A stretch of 63,938 bases of DNA from Streptomyces coacervatus (GCF_029223485.1 NZ_JARHTP010000036.1:1-63938), one strand, 5' to 3'. Shown: positions 26,223 to 36,444, counted from the stretch's first letter. A program made the numbers and translations. The notes: generated by a model from the letters alone, not told the origin.

Positions 26223-27071
26223 TCAGTACGAGTAGAAGCCCTGCCCGCTCTTGCGCCCGATGTCACCGGCATCAACCATCCGGCGCATCAGTTCCGGCGG
26301 CGCGAACTTCTCGTCCTGCGACTCGGTGTAGATGTTGCTGGTGGCGTGCAGCAGGATGTCGACGCCGGTCAGGTCCGCCGTGGCCAGCGGGCCCATCGCA
26401 TGGCCGAAGCCCAGCTTGCAGGCGAGGTCGATGTCCTCGGCGGTCGCGACACCCGACTCGTAGAGCTTTGTGGCCTCGACGACGAGGGCGGAGATGAGAC
26501 GGGTGGTCACGAACCCCGCCACGTCCCGGTTGACGACGATGCAAGTCTTGCCGACGGACTCGGCGAACTCCCGCGCGGTGGCGAGGGTTTCGTCGCTCGT
26601 CTTGTACCCGCGGACCAGCTCGACGAGCTGCATCATCGGCACCGGCGAGAAGAAGTGGACGCCGACGACCCGCTCGGGGCGCTCGGTGGCCGCCGCGATC
26701 TTGGTGATCGGGATCGCGGAGGTGTTGGAGGCGAGCACGGTGTCCGGGCGCACGATCTTGTCGAGCGCCTGGAAGATCTCGTGCTTGACCTCGAGCTTCT
26801 CGAAGACGGCCTCGACGACGACGTCCGCGTCCGCGGCGGCGTCCAGGTCGGTGGTCGCGGTGATGCGCGCGAGGGCGGCGTCGGCGTCGTGCGCCTCCAT
26901 CCTCCCCTTGCTCACGAACTTGTCGTACGAGGCCTTGATGCCGTCGGTGCCACGCTTCAGTGCCTCGTCGGTGACGTCACGCAGGACGACGTCCCAGCCC
27001 GCCTGCGCGGAGACCTGGGCGATGCCGGAACCCATCAGGCCGGCACCGATGACGGCAAGCTTCCGTGCCAC
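26223..27071 (-). CDS. 3-hydroxybutyryl-CoA dehydrogenase
   Basis: 282 residues, the standard length. N-terminal NAD-binding Rossmann motif GAGLMGSGIAQ (about residues 9-19), catalytic His in VVGVHFFSPVPMMQLVELV, and the C-terminal dimer domain with GFVTTRLISALVVEA and the ending GRKSGQGFYSY. It oxidises (S)-3-hydroxybutyryl-CoA to acetoacetyl-CoA or the reverse. Start GTG has GGGGAG 8 bases upstream. Likely acts with the thiolase at 8.8-10.0 kb in C4 acyl-CoA metabolism. Confidence 0.93.
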   Translation of the reverse strand: MARKLAVIGAGLMGSGIAQVSAQAGWDVVLRDVTDEALKRGTDGIKASYDKFVSKGRMEAHDADAALARITATTDLDAAADADVVVEAVFEKLEVKHEIFQALDKIVRPDTVLASNTSAIPITKIAAATERPERVVGVHFFSPVPMMQLVELVRGYKTSDETLATAREFAESVGKTCIVVNRDVAGFVTTRLISALVVEATKLYESGVATAEDIDLACKLGFGHAMGPLATADLTGVDILLHATSNIYTESQDEKFAPPELMRRMVDAGDIGRKSGQGFYSY

Positions 27072-27208
27072 TGTGCGACTCCCCTTTGAAACGCCTTACA
27101 CGCTGTTTACGTATGCCTCTTCGGCGGACCTTAGCGGTCGTGAGGTGCTGTGTGACCGGTAAGTAATGCGCGTCACGTCTCATCTGACGGACATCACACC
27201 GGCTCGGG

Positions 27209-27850
27209 TCATTCCATGCCTCGGACGGCGTAGTTGAGCACCTTCTGGCTCAACAGGTCCTCGATGTCGTCGAGGAGGACCAGGGCCTCTCGTGATACTT
27301 CGCGCGGATTGCGCCCCTGGACCATCTCACGGCCGATGACCCCCATGACGGTGCTGTGCACCCAGCCGAGCTGACCGGCGATCAGGTGTGGCATCGGGTC
27401 GTCGGCGCCGGCTCCGACCTCCTCGCGCAGAGCCTCTTCGAGGTTGGCCTGAACCTCCTGCGCGATCGCCCACAGCCGGGAGCGCAGCGCGGGTGCGTCC
27501 TCGATGACCCGCATGAAGGCGGCGTACCCGGGAATCAGTCCGACCCGCGGCGAGACGGCCTCGACCTCCTCGCGCAGCTCCCGCAGGATCGCGACCGCGG
27601 CCGACTCCCCCTTGTGGCGGCCGCGCACCCAGCGGGCCATCCGGTCGACGAGCCCGGCGGAGCGGTCGAAGAAGAGGTCCTCCTTCGCCGGGAAGTAGTT
27701 GTAGACGGTGTTGACGGAGACGTTCGCGGCGTCGGCGATCTCGGCGACGGTGACCGCGTCGAAGCCGCGCTCGACGAACAGGCCTGTGGCGACATCCGAG
27801 ATGTACTGCCGGGTCTGCCGCTTCTTCCGCTCCCTGAGCCCCTCTGCCAT
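27209..27850 (-). CDS. TetR family regulator of the adjacent ABC exporter
   Basis: 213 residues. Helix-turn-helix at about residues 36-56 (TVAEIADAANVSVNTVYNYF), classical TetR, with the basic start GLRERKKRQTRQYISDVA. Divergent from the DrrA-like ATPase gene; the 80 bases between contain a perfect inverted repeat (27879-27909) that is the obvious operator, so it probably represses both itself and the exporter and responds to the exported compound. Confidence 0.9.
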   Translation of the reverse strand: MAEGLRERKKRQTRQYISDVATGLFVERGFDAVTVAEIADAANVSVNTVYNYFPAKEDLFFDRSAGLVDRMARWVRGRHKGESAAVAILRELREEVEAVSPRVGLIPGYAAFMRVIEDAPALRSRLWAIAQEVQANLEEALREEVGAGADDPMPHLIAGQLGWVHSTVMGVIGREMVQGRNPREVSREALVLLDDIEDLLSQKVLNYAVRGME

Positions 27851-27878
27851 GACCGAATCGTAGCCCTTCCTGGGCTCC

Positions 27879-27909
27879 CTGAAATTTTGGTGTCATTGCA
27901 AAATTTCAG
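27879..27909. promoter_or_regulatory. TetR operator between divergent regulator and ABC genes
   Basis: Perfect 11-bp arms CTGAAATTTTG and CAAAATTTCAG with a 9-base spacer. It is A+T-rich in a G+C-rich genome and placed over the divergent promoter region. Confidence 0.8.
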
Positions 27910-27930
27910 CGCCTCTGTTTTTCTGGACGC

Positions 27931-28716
27931 ATGCCACCAGTCATCAGCGCGGCCGGACTGGCCCGCACGTTCCAGACCAAACGCGGCCCGGTCGAGGCCG
28001 TCCGCGGTATCGACCTCACCGTCCGCGAGGGCGAGATCCTCGGTTTCCTCGGCCCGAACGGCGCCGGCAAGACCACCACCCTGCGCATGCTCACGACCCT
28101 GCTCCCACCGACCGGCGGCACGGCCACGGTCGCGGGCTGCGATCTCGTCACCGATCCGGCCGGGGTGCGGCAGGCGTGCGGGTACGTGGCGCAGTCGGGC
28201 GGCGTCGATCCTCAGATCTCCGTACGGGAGGAACTCGTCACCCAGGGCCGCCTGTACCGCCTGACCAAGGACCAAGCGGCCGCGCGCGCCGAGGAGTTGG
28301 CCCGCGACCTGGCCTTCGCCGACCTCCTCGACCGCAAGGCAGGCGCCCTGTCCGGCGGTCAGCGCCGCCGCCTCGACATCGCGATGGCCCTCACCCACCG
28401 CCCGAAGGTTCTGTTCCTCGACGAGCCGACGACCGGCCTCGACCCCGGCAGCCGAGCCGACCTGTGGGACCTGATCCGCGGCCTGCGCGACGAGCACGGC
28501 ACGACGGTCTTCCTGACCACCCACTACCTGGACGAGGCCGACGCCCTCTCCGACCGCCTGGTGATCGTCGACAAGGGCATGGTCGTGGCCGAGGGCACAC
28601 CGACCGCCCTCAAGCTGCAGCACGGCGGATCGATCGACGCGACGCTCCAGGACACGTTCCTCGCGATCACCGGCCGCGGTCCCGCGACGGCCGACGCCGC
28701 CCCCGTAGCCGTATAG
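27931..28716 (+). CDS. Daunorubicin-resistance-type ABC transporter ATP-binding protein (DrrA-like)
   Basis: 261 residues. Walker A GPNGAGKTT, signature LSGGQRRRLDIAMAL, Walker B VLFLDEPTTGLD, switch LTTHYLDEAD: a canonical DrrA-family ATPase. It starts 22 bases after the operator. The permease follows 25 bases downstream. Together they form an ABC-2 exporter likely used for resistance to a self-made or foreign hydrophobic compound. Confidence 0.93.
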   Translation: MPPVISAAGLARTFQTKRGPVEAVRGIDLTVREGEILGFLGPNGAGKTTTLRMLTTLLPPTGGTATVAGCDLVTDPAGVRQACGYVAQSGGVDPQISVREELVTQGRLYRLTKDQAAARAEELARDLAFADLLDRKAGALSGGQRRRLDIAMALTHRPKVLFLDEPTTGLDPGSRADLWDLIRGLRDEHGTTVFLTTHYLDEADALSDRLVIVDKGMVVAEGTPTALKLQHGGSIDATLQDTFLAITGRGPATADAAPVAV

Positions 28717-28741
28717 AACCCGACAGCCGTACAGGAATCCG

Positions 28742-29491
28742 ATGCTTCTTCACGACACAGCACTCATCTACGGCCGCTACCTGCGCCAGTCCCTCCGCTC
28801 GCGCTTCGCGCTGCTCTTCGGCCTGCTCATGCCGCTCCTCTATCTCCTCTTCTTCGGTCCGCTGCTGACGCATCTGCCGATGGGCGGGCGGGGCAGTTCC
28901 TGGCAGGTGCTGGTGCCGGGGCTGCTGCTCCAACTCGGGCTGTTCGGGGCCTCGTTCGCGGGGTTCGCGATCATCATCGAGAAGAGCCAGGGGGTGCTGG
29001 AGCGAATGCGGGTGACCCCGGTCAGCCGTCTCGCCCTGCTCCTCGGCCGTGTGCTGCGCGATGCCACGGTGTTCGTCTTCCAGGCGGTGCTGCTGGTGCT
29101 GGCGGCGGTGGCGATGGGCCTGCGGGCGCCGCTCGGCGGGGTGCTGATCGGCTTTGCGTTCGTCGGTCTGCTGACGGTCTCGCTCGGCTCGCTGTCGTAC
29201 GCGATGGCCATGAAGGTCAACACGCCGCAGGAGTTCGGGCCGCTGGTCAATGCCATGACCATGCCGTCGATGCTGCTGTCCGGTCTGATGCTCCCGATGA
29301 CGCTGGCGCCGGCCTGGCTGGACGTGCTCTCGCACTTCATGCCGTTCCGCTATCTGGTGGATGCGGTGCGGGACGCGTACGTCGGCTCGTACGCGACGGA
29401 TCACATGCTGTACGGCGTCCTGGTGGCCGTCGCCTTCGCGGGACTGGCCGTGACAGTGGGCACACGTGTGTTCCGGACGGCCGGGGCGTAA
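28742..29491 (+). CDS. ABC-2 type permease (DrrB-like)
   Basis: 249 residues with six hydrophobic segments. Family markers include an N-terminal RYLRQSLRSRFALLFGLLMP, the IIIEKSQGVLERMRVTPVSR loop and the DrrB-type SGLMLPMTLAPAWL/LSHFMPFRYLVDAVR region. Partner of the preceding ATPase, under the same TetR operator. Confidence 0.92.
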   Translation: MLLHDTALIYGRYLRQSLRSRFALLFGLLMPLLYLLFFGPLLTHLPMGGRGSSWQVLVPGLLLQLGLFGASFAGFAIIIEKSQGVLERMRVTPVSRLALLLGRVLRDATVFVFQAVLLVLAAVAMGLRAPLGGVLIGFAFVGLLTVSLGSLSYAMAMKVNTPQEFGPLVNAMTMPSMLLSGLMLPMTLAPAWLDVLSHFMPFRYLVDAVRDAYVGSYATDHMLYGVLVAVAFAGLAVTVGTRVFRTAGA

Positions 29492-29492
29492 C

Positions 29493-29498
29493 TACGCT
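29493..29498 (+). promoter_or_regulatory. -10 box of a leaderless promoter
   Basis: TACGCT at exactly -12 to -7 from ATG 29505. It lies 2 bases past the permease stop and indicates separate, leaderless transcription of the adenosyltransferase gene. Confidence 0.6.
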
Positions 29499-29504
29499 GG
29501 TCAC

Positions 29505-30077
29505 ATGGTCAATCTGACGCGTATCTACACCAGGACCGGCGACCAGGGCACCACCGCCCTCGGCGACATGAGCCGGGTCGCCAAGACCGATCTGCGGATC
29601 TCCGCGTACGCGGACGCCAACGAGGCGAACGCGGTGATCGGCACGGCGATCGCGCTGGGCGGGCTCGACGAGGAGATCGTCAAGGTGCTCACCCGAGTGC
29701 AGAACGACCTGTTCGACGTGGGCGCGGACCTCTCGACGCCGGTGGTCGAGAAGCCGGACTTCCCGCCGCTCCGGGTCGAGCAGTTCTACGTCGACAAGCT
29801 GGAGGCCGACTGCGACCGCTTCAACGAGCAGCTGGAGAAATTGCGGTCCTTCATCCTCCCGGGCGGGACACCGGGTGCCGCCCTGCTGCACCAGGCCTGC
29901 ACGGTCGTACGGCGGGCCGAGCGGTCGACATGGGCGGCGCTGGAGGTGCACGGTGAGGCGATGAATCCCCTCACCGCGACCTACCTGAACCGCCTGTCTG
30001 ACCTCCTGTTCATCCTGGCCCGCACAGCCAACAAGGACGTCGGCGATGTGCTGTGGGTGCCGGGCGGGGAGCGCTGA
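29505..30077 (+). CDS. Cob(I)alamin adenosyltransferase (PduO type)
   Basis: 190 residues. Makes adenosylcobalamin from ATP and cob(I)alamin. PduO motifs are visible: the N-terminal TRTGDQGTTALGDMSRVAKTD (ATP-binding loop), ISAYADANEANAVIG, and the C-terminal VVRRAERSTWAAL and LNRLSDLLFILAR. Leaderless start. The product is the coenzyme for methylmalonyl-CoA mutase, the enzyme escorted by MeaB encoded 20 kb away. No cobalamin riboswitch precedes it. Confidence 0.93.
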   Translation: MVNLTRIYTRTGDQGTTALGDMSRVAKTDLRISAYADANEANAVIGTAIALGGLDEEIVKVLTRVQNDLFDVGADLSTPVVEKPDFPPLRVEQFYVDKLEADCDRFNEQLEKLRSFILPGGTPGAALLHQACTVVRRAERSTWAALEVHGEAMNPLTATYLNRLSDLLFILARTANKDVGDVLWVPGGER

Positions 30078-30130
30078 GCGCTCCGCGGGATGTGCCGCGA
30101 TATGCCGTCGATCGTCTGCGGCGCCATCGT

Positions 30131-30158
30131 GGCTGGTCGCGCAGTTCCCCGCGCCCCT
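30131..30158 (+). repeat. Streptomyces intergenic repeat, copy 1
   Basis: 28-base core beginning GGCTGGTCGCGCAGTTCCCC and ending GCGCCCCT. It differs in one or two bases from copies at 50801-50828 (same strand) and 54124-54151 (opposite strand). Lies between convergent genes. Confidence 0.8.
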
Positions 30159-30199
30159 TCAGGCCGCTGCCGAACCGCAGCGGACTTCGCGCACCCTGC

Positions 30200-30385
30200 T
30201 CAGCGCTGCGCGTCCTGGTCGGCCCGGGTGACCGCGGACTCGGCGGCGGCCACCTTCTTCTGCATCTCCGGGTAGCCGGAGGGGGTGGCCGGTGCCTTCT
30301 GCGACGTCGTGCCGCCTGCGTGTGTGCAGCCCGCGGTGAGTCCCGCGAGGAGGGCGAGCGAGGCGGCCGCGATCTTCAGACGCAT
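30200..30385 (-). CDS. Small lipoprotein
   Basis: 61 residues. Signal sequence MRLKIAAASLALLAGLTAGC with a lipobox (LTAGC) at Cys20, then a short polar helix (YPEMQKKVAAAESAVTRADQDAQR). Start ATG overlaps the stop of the upstream secreted-protein gene (ATGA). Function unknown; coupling suggests it acts with that protein on the outer face of the membrane. Confidence 0.75.
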   Translation of the reverse strand: MRLKIAAASLALLAGLTAGCTHAGGTTSQKAPATPSGYPEMQKKVAAAESAVTRADQDAQR

Positions 30386-30792
30386 CAGCTCGCGCCCTCG
30401 TTGTTGTCCTTGCACCAGGTCCGGACGTCGGCCAGGTCCTTCTGGCGTTGCTGCAATGTCGTCACCAGTGACTTGCGGAAGGTCAGCCGGTCCTGGAGAT
30501 AGGTGGCGATCTCGCTGTGGCCGGCCGACTTGGCGTTGTCGACGCGCTGCTGGAGCCGGGCGATCGAGCCGCGCTTGTCCGCGCCCGCGTTCAGGCGCTT
30601 CAGCGCGCGGTCGATGCGGTGGCCGATCTTCGGCGCCCGCTTGCAGAGGGCCTTCGCGCCGTCGCCCGTCGGCGTGGCGGCGGGTGCGGGTGTGGTCGTG
30701 CTGTCGGCCGTCGCCGCACCCGTGCCGGTCGCCAGCAGTGCCGCCGCGGCCAGCCCCACGAGGAGGGTGCGCCGCCTTCGTCGTACGTACAT
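30385..30792 (-). CDS. Secreted helical protein
   Basis: 135 residues with a signal peptide (RRRRRTLLVGLAAAALLATGTGAATA) and a GGAGG ribosome site. The mature part begins with a Thr/Pro linker and continues as a helical domain with two Cys (near ALCKRAP and TWCKDNN) that may form a disulphide. No known catalytic motif. It lies after the sensor kinase gene and before the coupled lipoprotein. Confidence 0.75.
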   Translation of the reverse strand: MYVRRRRRTLLVGLAAAALLATGTGAATADSTTTPAPAATPTGDGAKALCKRAPKIGHRIDRALKRLNAGADKRGSIARLQQRVDNAKSAGHSEIATYLQDRLTFRKSLVTTLQQRQKDLADVRTWCKDNNEGAS

Positions 30793-30846
30793 CTTGAGCC
30801 TCCGTTCCGCGGACGGCCCCCTTCGTCCGTCCGCTCGCCGTGGAGG

Positions 30847-32310
30847 CTAGGGGGCCTCTTTGGGGAAACTCTGTGACCGGTTTGTCCCGGCTGTGCCGAT
30901 CAGCCAGTCACGGTGGACGGGCAGGGTGCCGGCGGCCCTCGGCAGCCGTACCTCGAAGCGGGTGCCGACGCCGGCCGGGCCGTCGGCGACCGTGACGGCG
31001 CCCTGGTGGAGCGCCGTCTGCTGGGCGACCAGGGTCAGACCGAGACCGGAGCCCGAGCTGCCGGGCCCGCGGGCGAACCGCTCGAAGATCCGCCCGCGTT
31101 CCTCGAAAGGCACTCCCGGTCCGCGGTCGTCGACGGTGATGACGACCTGTTCACCCTCGCCCCGCACCCCGACCGCCACGCTCGCCCGCCCGTCCTGGTC
31201 CCGGCCGTGGGCCAGCGCGTTGGCGAGCAGGTTGTCGAGGAGGAGCCGCAGGCCGGGTTCCCAGCCGTGCACGGTGAGTCCGGGTGCCGCGTCCAGGATG
31301 ATCCGGGCGTCCGGCGCGCGGCGGCGGGCCTCGGCGACCGCCGCGTCGGCGACCTCGGCGAGATCCACCGCCCGCAGCGCCTCCGCCTCGACCAGATCCC
31401 CGCGGCCCAGCTCGCGCAGCATCACCAACAGGCCGAGCAGCCGGGCGTGTTCATGGCGCAGGTCGGTGAGGACCTCGGTGCGGTCGGGCTCGGGGAGGTC
31501 GGGGTGGGCGGCGAGGATGTCGAGGTTGGTGCCCATGCTCATCAGCGGGGTGCGCAGTTCATGCGAGGCCGCCGCGGAGAAGGAGCGGGCGGTGTCCAGG
31601 GCTTCCGCGGTGCGGGCTGCCTGTTCGTCGTAGCGGGCGAGGACCGTGCGCAGGGTGGCGGCCAGTTCGTCGACCTCGGTGACGCCGCTCGGCTCCTCGG
31701 GCAGCCGGGCGGTGCTGGTGCGCGGGTCGAGTCCGGCGGTACGGCGGCCGAGGCGCCGCAGGGGACCGCTCGCACCGGTGGCGACACCCCACGCGAGCAG
31801 GCCGGCCAGGGGTGCCGCGAGCAGGGAGGTCACCGCCACGCGCCGCCGTACGAGCCGGAGTTGGGCCTGGTCGGCGGCGTTGGGCGAGAAGACCCAGAGG
31901 GTGCCGGAGCCGCGGGCGGTGGTGATCGGCACGGACAGCGCACGCCAGCTGGTGCCGCCGTCCCGCACGGTGACCGGAGTGGTCGCCCGCGCCGGCAGCG
32001 GCACCGAGGCGTCCGGCTGCGGACCGCCGCTGAAAGTGGTGTGCGGCCCGATGACGCGTACGCCGACGTCGAGGGCGGCGCTGTAGAGCTGACGCTCGCG
32101 ATTGTCGGCGGCCTTGGGCCGGTTGTTGGCGCTGGCCCTCAGGAGAGCACGGGCGTCCTGGGCGACGGCGGTGGCGCGGGCCCGCAGATGGTCGTCCTCG
32201 GCGCCGTGCAGATCCCGGTTGACCAGCTGGAGCAGCAGCCAGCCGGAGGCCAGCACCAGCAGCGGCACGGTGACACCGACGGCGAGCCCGATCCGGGTGG
32301 ACAGTCTCAC
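30847..32310 (-). CDS. Sensor histidine kinase
   Basis: 487 residues. GTG start overlapping the regulator's TGA. Membrane segment at about residues 8-28, extracytoplasmic sensor to about 155, second segment 158-178, HAMP, phosphorylated His250 (SAAASHELRTP), N box DNLLANALAHG, G1 VDDRGPGVPF and G2 GSGLGLTLV. Partner of the OmpR-type regulator. Since the next plus-strand gene is a chitinase, it may sense chitin products like the ChiS kinases described in other streptomycetes; that link is inference from position. Confidence 0.92.
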   Translation of the reverse strand: MRLSTRIGLAVGVTVPLLVLASGWLLLQLVNRDLHGAEDDHLRARATAVAQDARALLRASANNRPKAADNRERQLYSAALDVGVRVIGPHTTFSGGPQPDASVPLPARATTPVTVRDGGTSWRALSVPITTARGSGTLWVFSPNAADQAQLRLVRRRVAVTSLLAAPLAGLLAWGVATGASGPLRRLGRRTAGLDPRTSTARLPEEPSGVTEVDELAATLRTVLARYDEQAARTAEALDTARSFSAAASHELRTPLMSMGTNLDILAAHPDLPEPDRTEVLTDLRHEHARLLGLLVMLRELGRGDLVEAEALRAVDLAEVADAAVAEARRRAPDARIILDAAPGLTVHGWEPGLRLLLDNLLANALAHGRDQDGRASVAVGVRGEGEQVVITVDDRGPGVPFEERGRIFERFARGPGSSGSGLGLTLVAQQTALHQGAVTVADGPAGVGTRFEVRLPRAAGTLPVHRDWLIGTAGTNRSQSFPKEAP

Positions 32311-32999
32311 GGCTCTTCCCTCAGTACGAAGCCGACTCCGCGCACGGTGTGTACGAGCCTGGACCGCCCGTCCGCCTCCAGCTTGCGCCGCAGATAGCTG
32401 ACGAACGTGTCCACGGCGTCGGTGCGCACGTCGAAGTCGTAGCCCCACACCCGCTCCAGGAGCTGGTCCCGGGTGAGGACCAGCCCGGCGTTGCGGGCGA
32501 GGACTTCGAGGAGTTCGAACTCGCGCCGGGTCAGCTCCAGCGGTCTGCCGTCGCGCTCGGCGGTGCGGGCGGCCGGGTCGATCACCAGACCCGCGACCCG
32601 CAACACCTCGCCCGCGGGCGGCCTTCGCCGTAGGAGTGCCCGCAGCCGCAGCACCAGTTCCTGCAGGGCGAACGGCTTGACCAGGTAGTCGTCGCCGCCC
32701 GCCTGGAGCCCGGCGATACGGTCGGCGGTCTCGTCGAGTGCCGAGAGCATCAGGACAGGAAGGTCCCGGCCGTCGTCACGAAGCCGTTCGCACACCTCGA
32801 TACCGCTCATGCCGGGCATCGACACATCGAGGACTAGCACGTCCGGCGGCGTCTCCTGAATCACCGCGAGCGCCTCACGGCCCCCCTCCGCCGTCCGCAC
32901 CCGGAAGCCGCTCAGCCGCAGCCCGCGCTCCAGCGAACGCCGGATGGCCGCGTCGTCATCGACGACCAGCACGGCTCCGGGACTGCCCGTCTCGCTCAT
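32307..32999 (-). CDS. OmpR-family response regulator
   Basis: 230 residues. Receiver domain with acidic pocket VVDDD, phosphorylated Asp58 (VLVLDVSMPG) and conserved Lys near residue 107 (DYLVKPFA). C-terminal winged helix with ELTRREFELLEVLARNAG and DTFVSYLRRKLEADG. First gene of the two-component operon, divergent from the chitinase; the 214 bases between hold both promoters. May be the counterpart of the ChiR regulator of neighbouring chitinase genes. Confidence 0.93.
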   Translation of the reverse strand: MSETGSPGAVLVVDDDAAIRRSLERGLRLSGFRVRTAEGGREALAVIQETPPDVLVLDVSMPGMSGIEVCERLRDDGRDLPVLMLSALDETADRIAGLQAGGDDYLVKPFALQELVLRLRALLRRRPPAGEVLRVAGLVIDPAARTAERDGRPLELTRREFELLEVLARNAGLVLTRDQLLERVWGYDFDVRTDAVDTFVSYLRRKLEADGRSRLVHTVRGVGFVLREEP

Positions 33000-33109
33000 G
33001 TGCCCTCCCCTCAGCGTCTGGTCAGGGTACGGGCCTCCCCGGCTCGGACGGCAGCGTCAGGTGACGGTGAAGAACACAGGAGTGGGGCGCCCGGAAACCT
33101 CGTATACAG

Positions 33110-33144
33110 AGTGGTCCAGACCTATTGACCGATGGTCCAGACCT
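33110..33144 (+). promoter_or_regulatory. Chitinase promoter direct repeats / DasR-like sites
   Basis: TGGTCCAGACCT occurs exactly at 33112-33123 and 33133-33144, 21 bp apart (two turns). Such 12-bp direct repeats are known in Streptomyces chitinase promoters, where they mediate chitin induction and glucose repression. The extended first copy AGTGGTCCAGACCTAT also fits 13 of 16 positions of the DasR consensus. Confidence 0.85.
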
Positions 33145-33153
33145 TTCTATTCT
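33125..33153 (+). promoter_or_regulatory. Chitinase promoter -35/-10
   Basis: TTGACC (33125-33130) and TATTCT (33148-33153) with 17-bp spacing. The two direct repeats lie over and just downstream of the -35, as expected for repression. Confidence 0.75.
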
Positions 33154-33213
33154 CGCGGCACCGTGGGCGTGAAGGCTCAGTCGCGCCCCCAACTCCCGCT
33201 AAGGAGGCGCAAC

Positions 33214-35037
<1,824 letters not shown>

Positions 35038-35053
35038 CGGCTTGACACAAACT

Positions 35054-35083
35054 GAGGGCGCGCGGCGCATGCCGCGCGCCCTC
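35054..35083 (+). terminator. Terminator after chitinase gene
   Basis: Perfect 13-bp stem GAGGGCGCGCGGC with its complement and a 4-base loop, 17 bases after the stop. Confidence 0.8.
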
Positions 35084-35209
35084 GGCGTGCGCGGCATGGG
35101 GCCGTTCGGCCCTCCCGACAGGCCGGTCGGCCGGTGAGAGACGGCCCCCGACCGGGAACAATCGATATCTCAACCAGCAAGCGGAATGGCTTATTCAGGG
35201 GGGAACAGA

Positions 35210-35431
35210 ATGATTCGGGGGGACGCATTGAAGCGAAGGCTCAACAAATCCATACGGCCGCGCAGGCCCAGGGCAGCTGCCGTCGGGGTGTTCACGGGGA
35301 CGACGGTGGCCGCTCTCCTGTCCACCTGGCCGATCAACGTCACGGTGTCGCTCAGCCCCGAGCCGGACACCGTGGTCGTCGGTCAGGCCGACGCCCAACA
35401 CCCGGTCTGTCAGGCCACGTTGACACGCTGA
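35210..35431 (+). CDS. Possible small secreted or membrane protein
   Basis: 73 residues. ATG follows GGGGGGAACAGA. It has a basic head (LKRRLNKSIRPRRPR), one hydrophobic stretch (AAAVGVFTGTTVAALLSTW) and a short polar C-terminus. I recognise no family. Its 3' end overlaps the convergent DUF2550 gene by 22 bases. A real small protein is plausible because of the ribosome site and signal-like layout, but it could be chance. Confidence 0.4.
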   Translation: MIRGDALKRRLNKSIRPRRPRAAAVGVFTGTTVAALLSTWPINVTVSLSPEPDTVVVGQADAQHPVCQATLTR

Positions 35432-35856
35432 CCGGGGGGAGCCGCCTCCAGCCACGCGAGGAAACCGGTCAGCGCGTCCTCACTCATGGCGAGTTCCAGA
35501 CGGGTGCCCCGGTGCAGACACGTCAGGATGACGGCGTCGGACAGCAGCGCCAGCTCCTCCTCGCCCTCGGGGAGGCGCCGGCCGGCGACCTCGATCGCGG
35601 CGCGCTCCAGGATGCGGCGCGGGCGATAGGCGTAGGAGAAGACGCGGTACCACTCGATGCGGTCGCCGTTGTAACGGGCGACGCCGTAGCTCCAGCCTTT
35701 TCCGCTGGTGTCGGTTTTCTCCGGGACGTCCCAGCGCAGGCTGCAGTCGAAGGTGCCGCCCGAGCGCTGGATCAGTCTGCGGCGCAGGCCGAAGACGAAC
35801 AACCCCAGCACCACAAGGGCGACCACGATTCCGCACACAGTCAGAGCGAGGACCAT
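35410..35856 (-). CDS. DUF2550 domain membrane protein
   Basis: 148 residues from ATG 35856 (GAGGAGG 9 bases upstream; GTG 35862 is also possible). One N-terminal membrane segment (VLALTVCGIVVALVVLGLFVFGL), then a cytoplasmic domain with GTFDCSLRW, GWSYGVARYNGDRIEWYRVFS and RPRRILERA. DUF2550 is an actinobacterial family of unknown function regularly found just downstream of atpC, as here. An A+T-rich stretch upstream (35880-35930) suggests its own promoter. Confidence 0.88.
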   Translation of the reverse strand: MVLALTVCGIVVALVVLGLFVFGLRRRLIQRSGGTFDCSLRWDVPEKTDTSGKGWSYGVARYNGDRIEWYRVFSYAYRPRRILERAAIEVAGRRLPEGEEELALLSDAVILTCLHRGTRLELAMSEDALTGFLAWLEAAPPGQRVNVA

Positions 35857-35927
35857 CGACACCGACCTCCTCGTCTCCTAGGTACCGTAAACAGGTAACG
35901 GAACGGAAAAAACACCTATATCTGCCT

Positions 35928-35972
35928 CAGCCGCGGTCGGCTCCGGATTGCTCCGGTGCCGGCCGCGGCTGA
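35928..35972 (-). terminator. Hairpin after the atp operon
   Basis: CAGCCGCGGTCGGC (35928-35941) pairs with GCCGGCCGCGGCTG (35958-35971) apart from one mismatch, about 30 bases beyond the atpC stop. Confidence 0.55.
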
Positions 35973-35999
35973 GTGACGTCTTCACATGGTGTGCTGGCT

Positions 36000-36377
36000 T
36001 CAGCGGGTCGCCGTCGCAGCACGCAGTCGTACGTCCGCGCGACGCTCGGCAGAGGCATCGCCCTCCGCCTGCGCGCGCTCCAGCTCGCGCTCCGCACGCT
36101 GGACATCGATCTCGTCCGACAGCTCGGCGATCTCGGCCAGCAGTGACAGCTTGTTGTCCGCGAACGAGATGAAACCGCCGTGCACCGCGGCGACGACCGT
36201 TGCACCATCACTCGTACGGATGGTCACCGGGCCCGACTCCAGCACACCGAGCAGCGGCTGGTGACCGGGCATGACGCCGATGTCGCCGGACGTGGTGCGC
36301 GCGACGACCAGGGTGGCCTCGCCGGACCAGACCTCTCGGTCGGCCGCGACCAGCGCGACGTGCAGCTCAGCAGCCAA
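36000..36377 (-). CDS. atpC: ATP synthase F1 subunit epsilon
   Basis: 125 residues. Central-stalk subunit that couples rotation and inhibits hydrolysis. Beta-sandwich domain (AAELHVALVAADREVWSGEA ... GVMPGHQPLLGVLESG), then the two-helix C-terminal domain rich in Glu/Arg. The start is TTG 36377: it matches the usual N-terminus AAELHV and has AGGAG 7 bases upstream. A GTG 15 bases further upstream is an alternative. A hairpin separates it from atpD. Confidence 0.93.
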   Translation of the reverse strand: MAAELHVALVAADREVWSGEATLVVARTTSGDIGVMPGHQPLLGVLESGPVTIRTSDGATVVAAVHGGFISFADNKLSLLAEIAELSDEIDVQRAERELERAQAEGDASAERRADVRLRAATATR

Positions 36378-36444
36378 GGTGGCTCCTCGGGTCACCACCC
36401 GGCGGTTCGGCCGGGTGTTGGTTACAAGTCTAGTGGGCGTGAAA

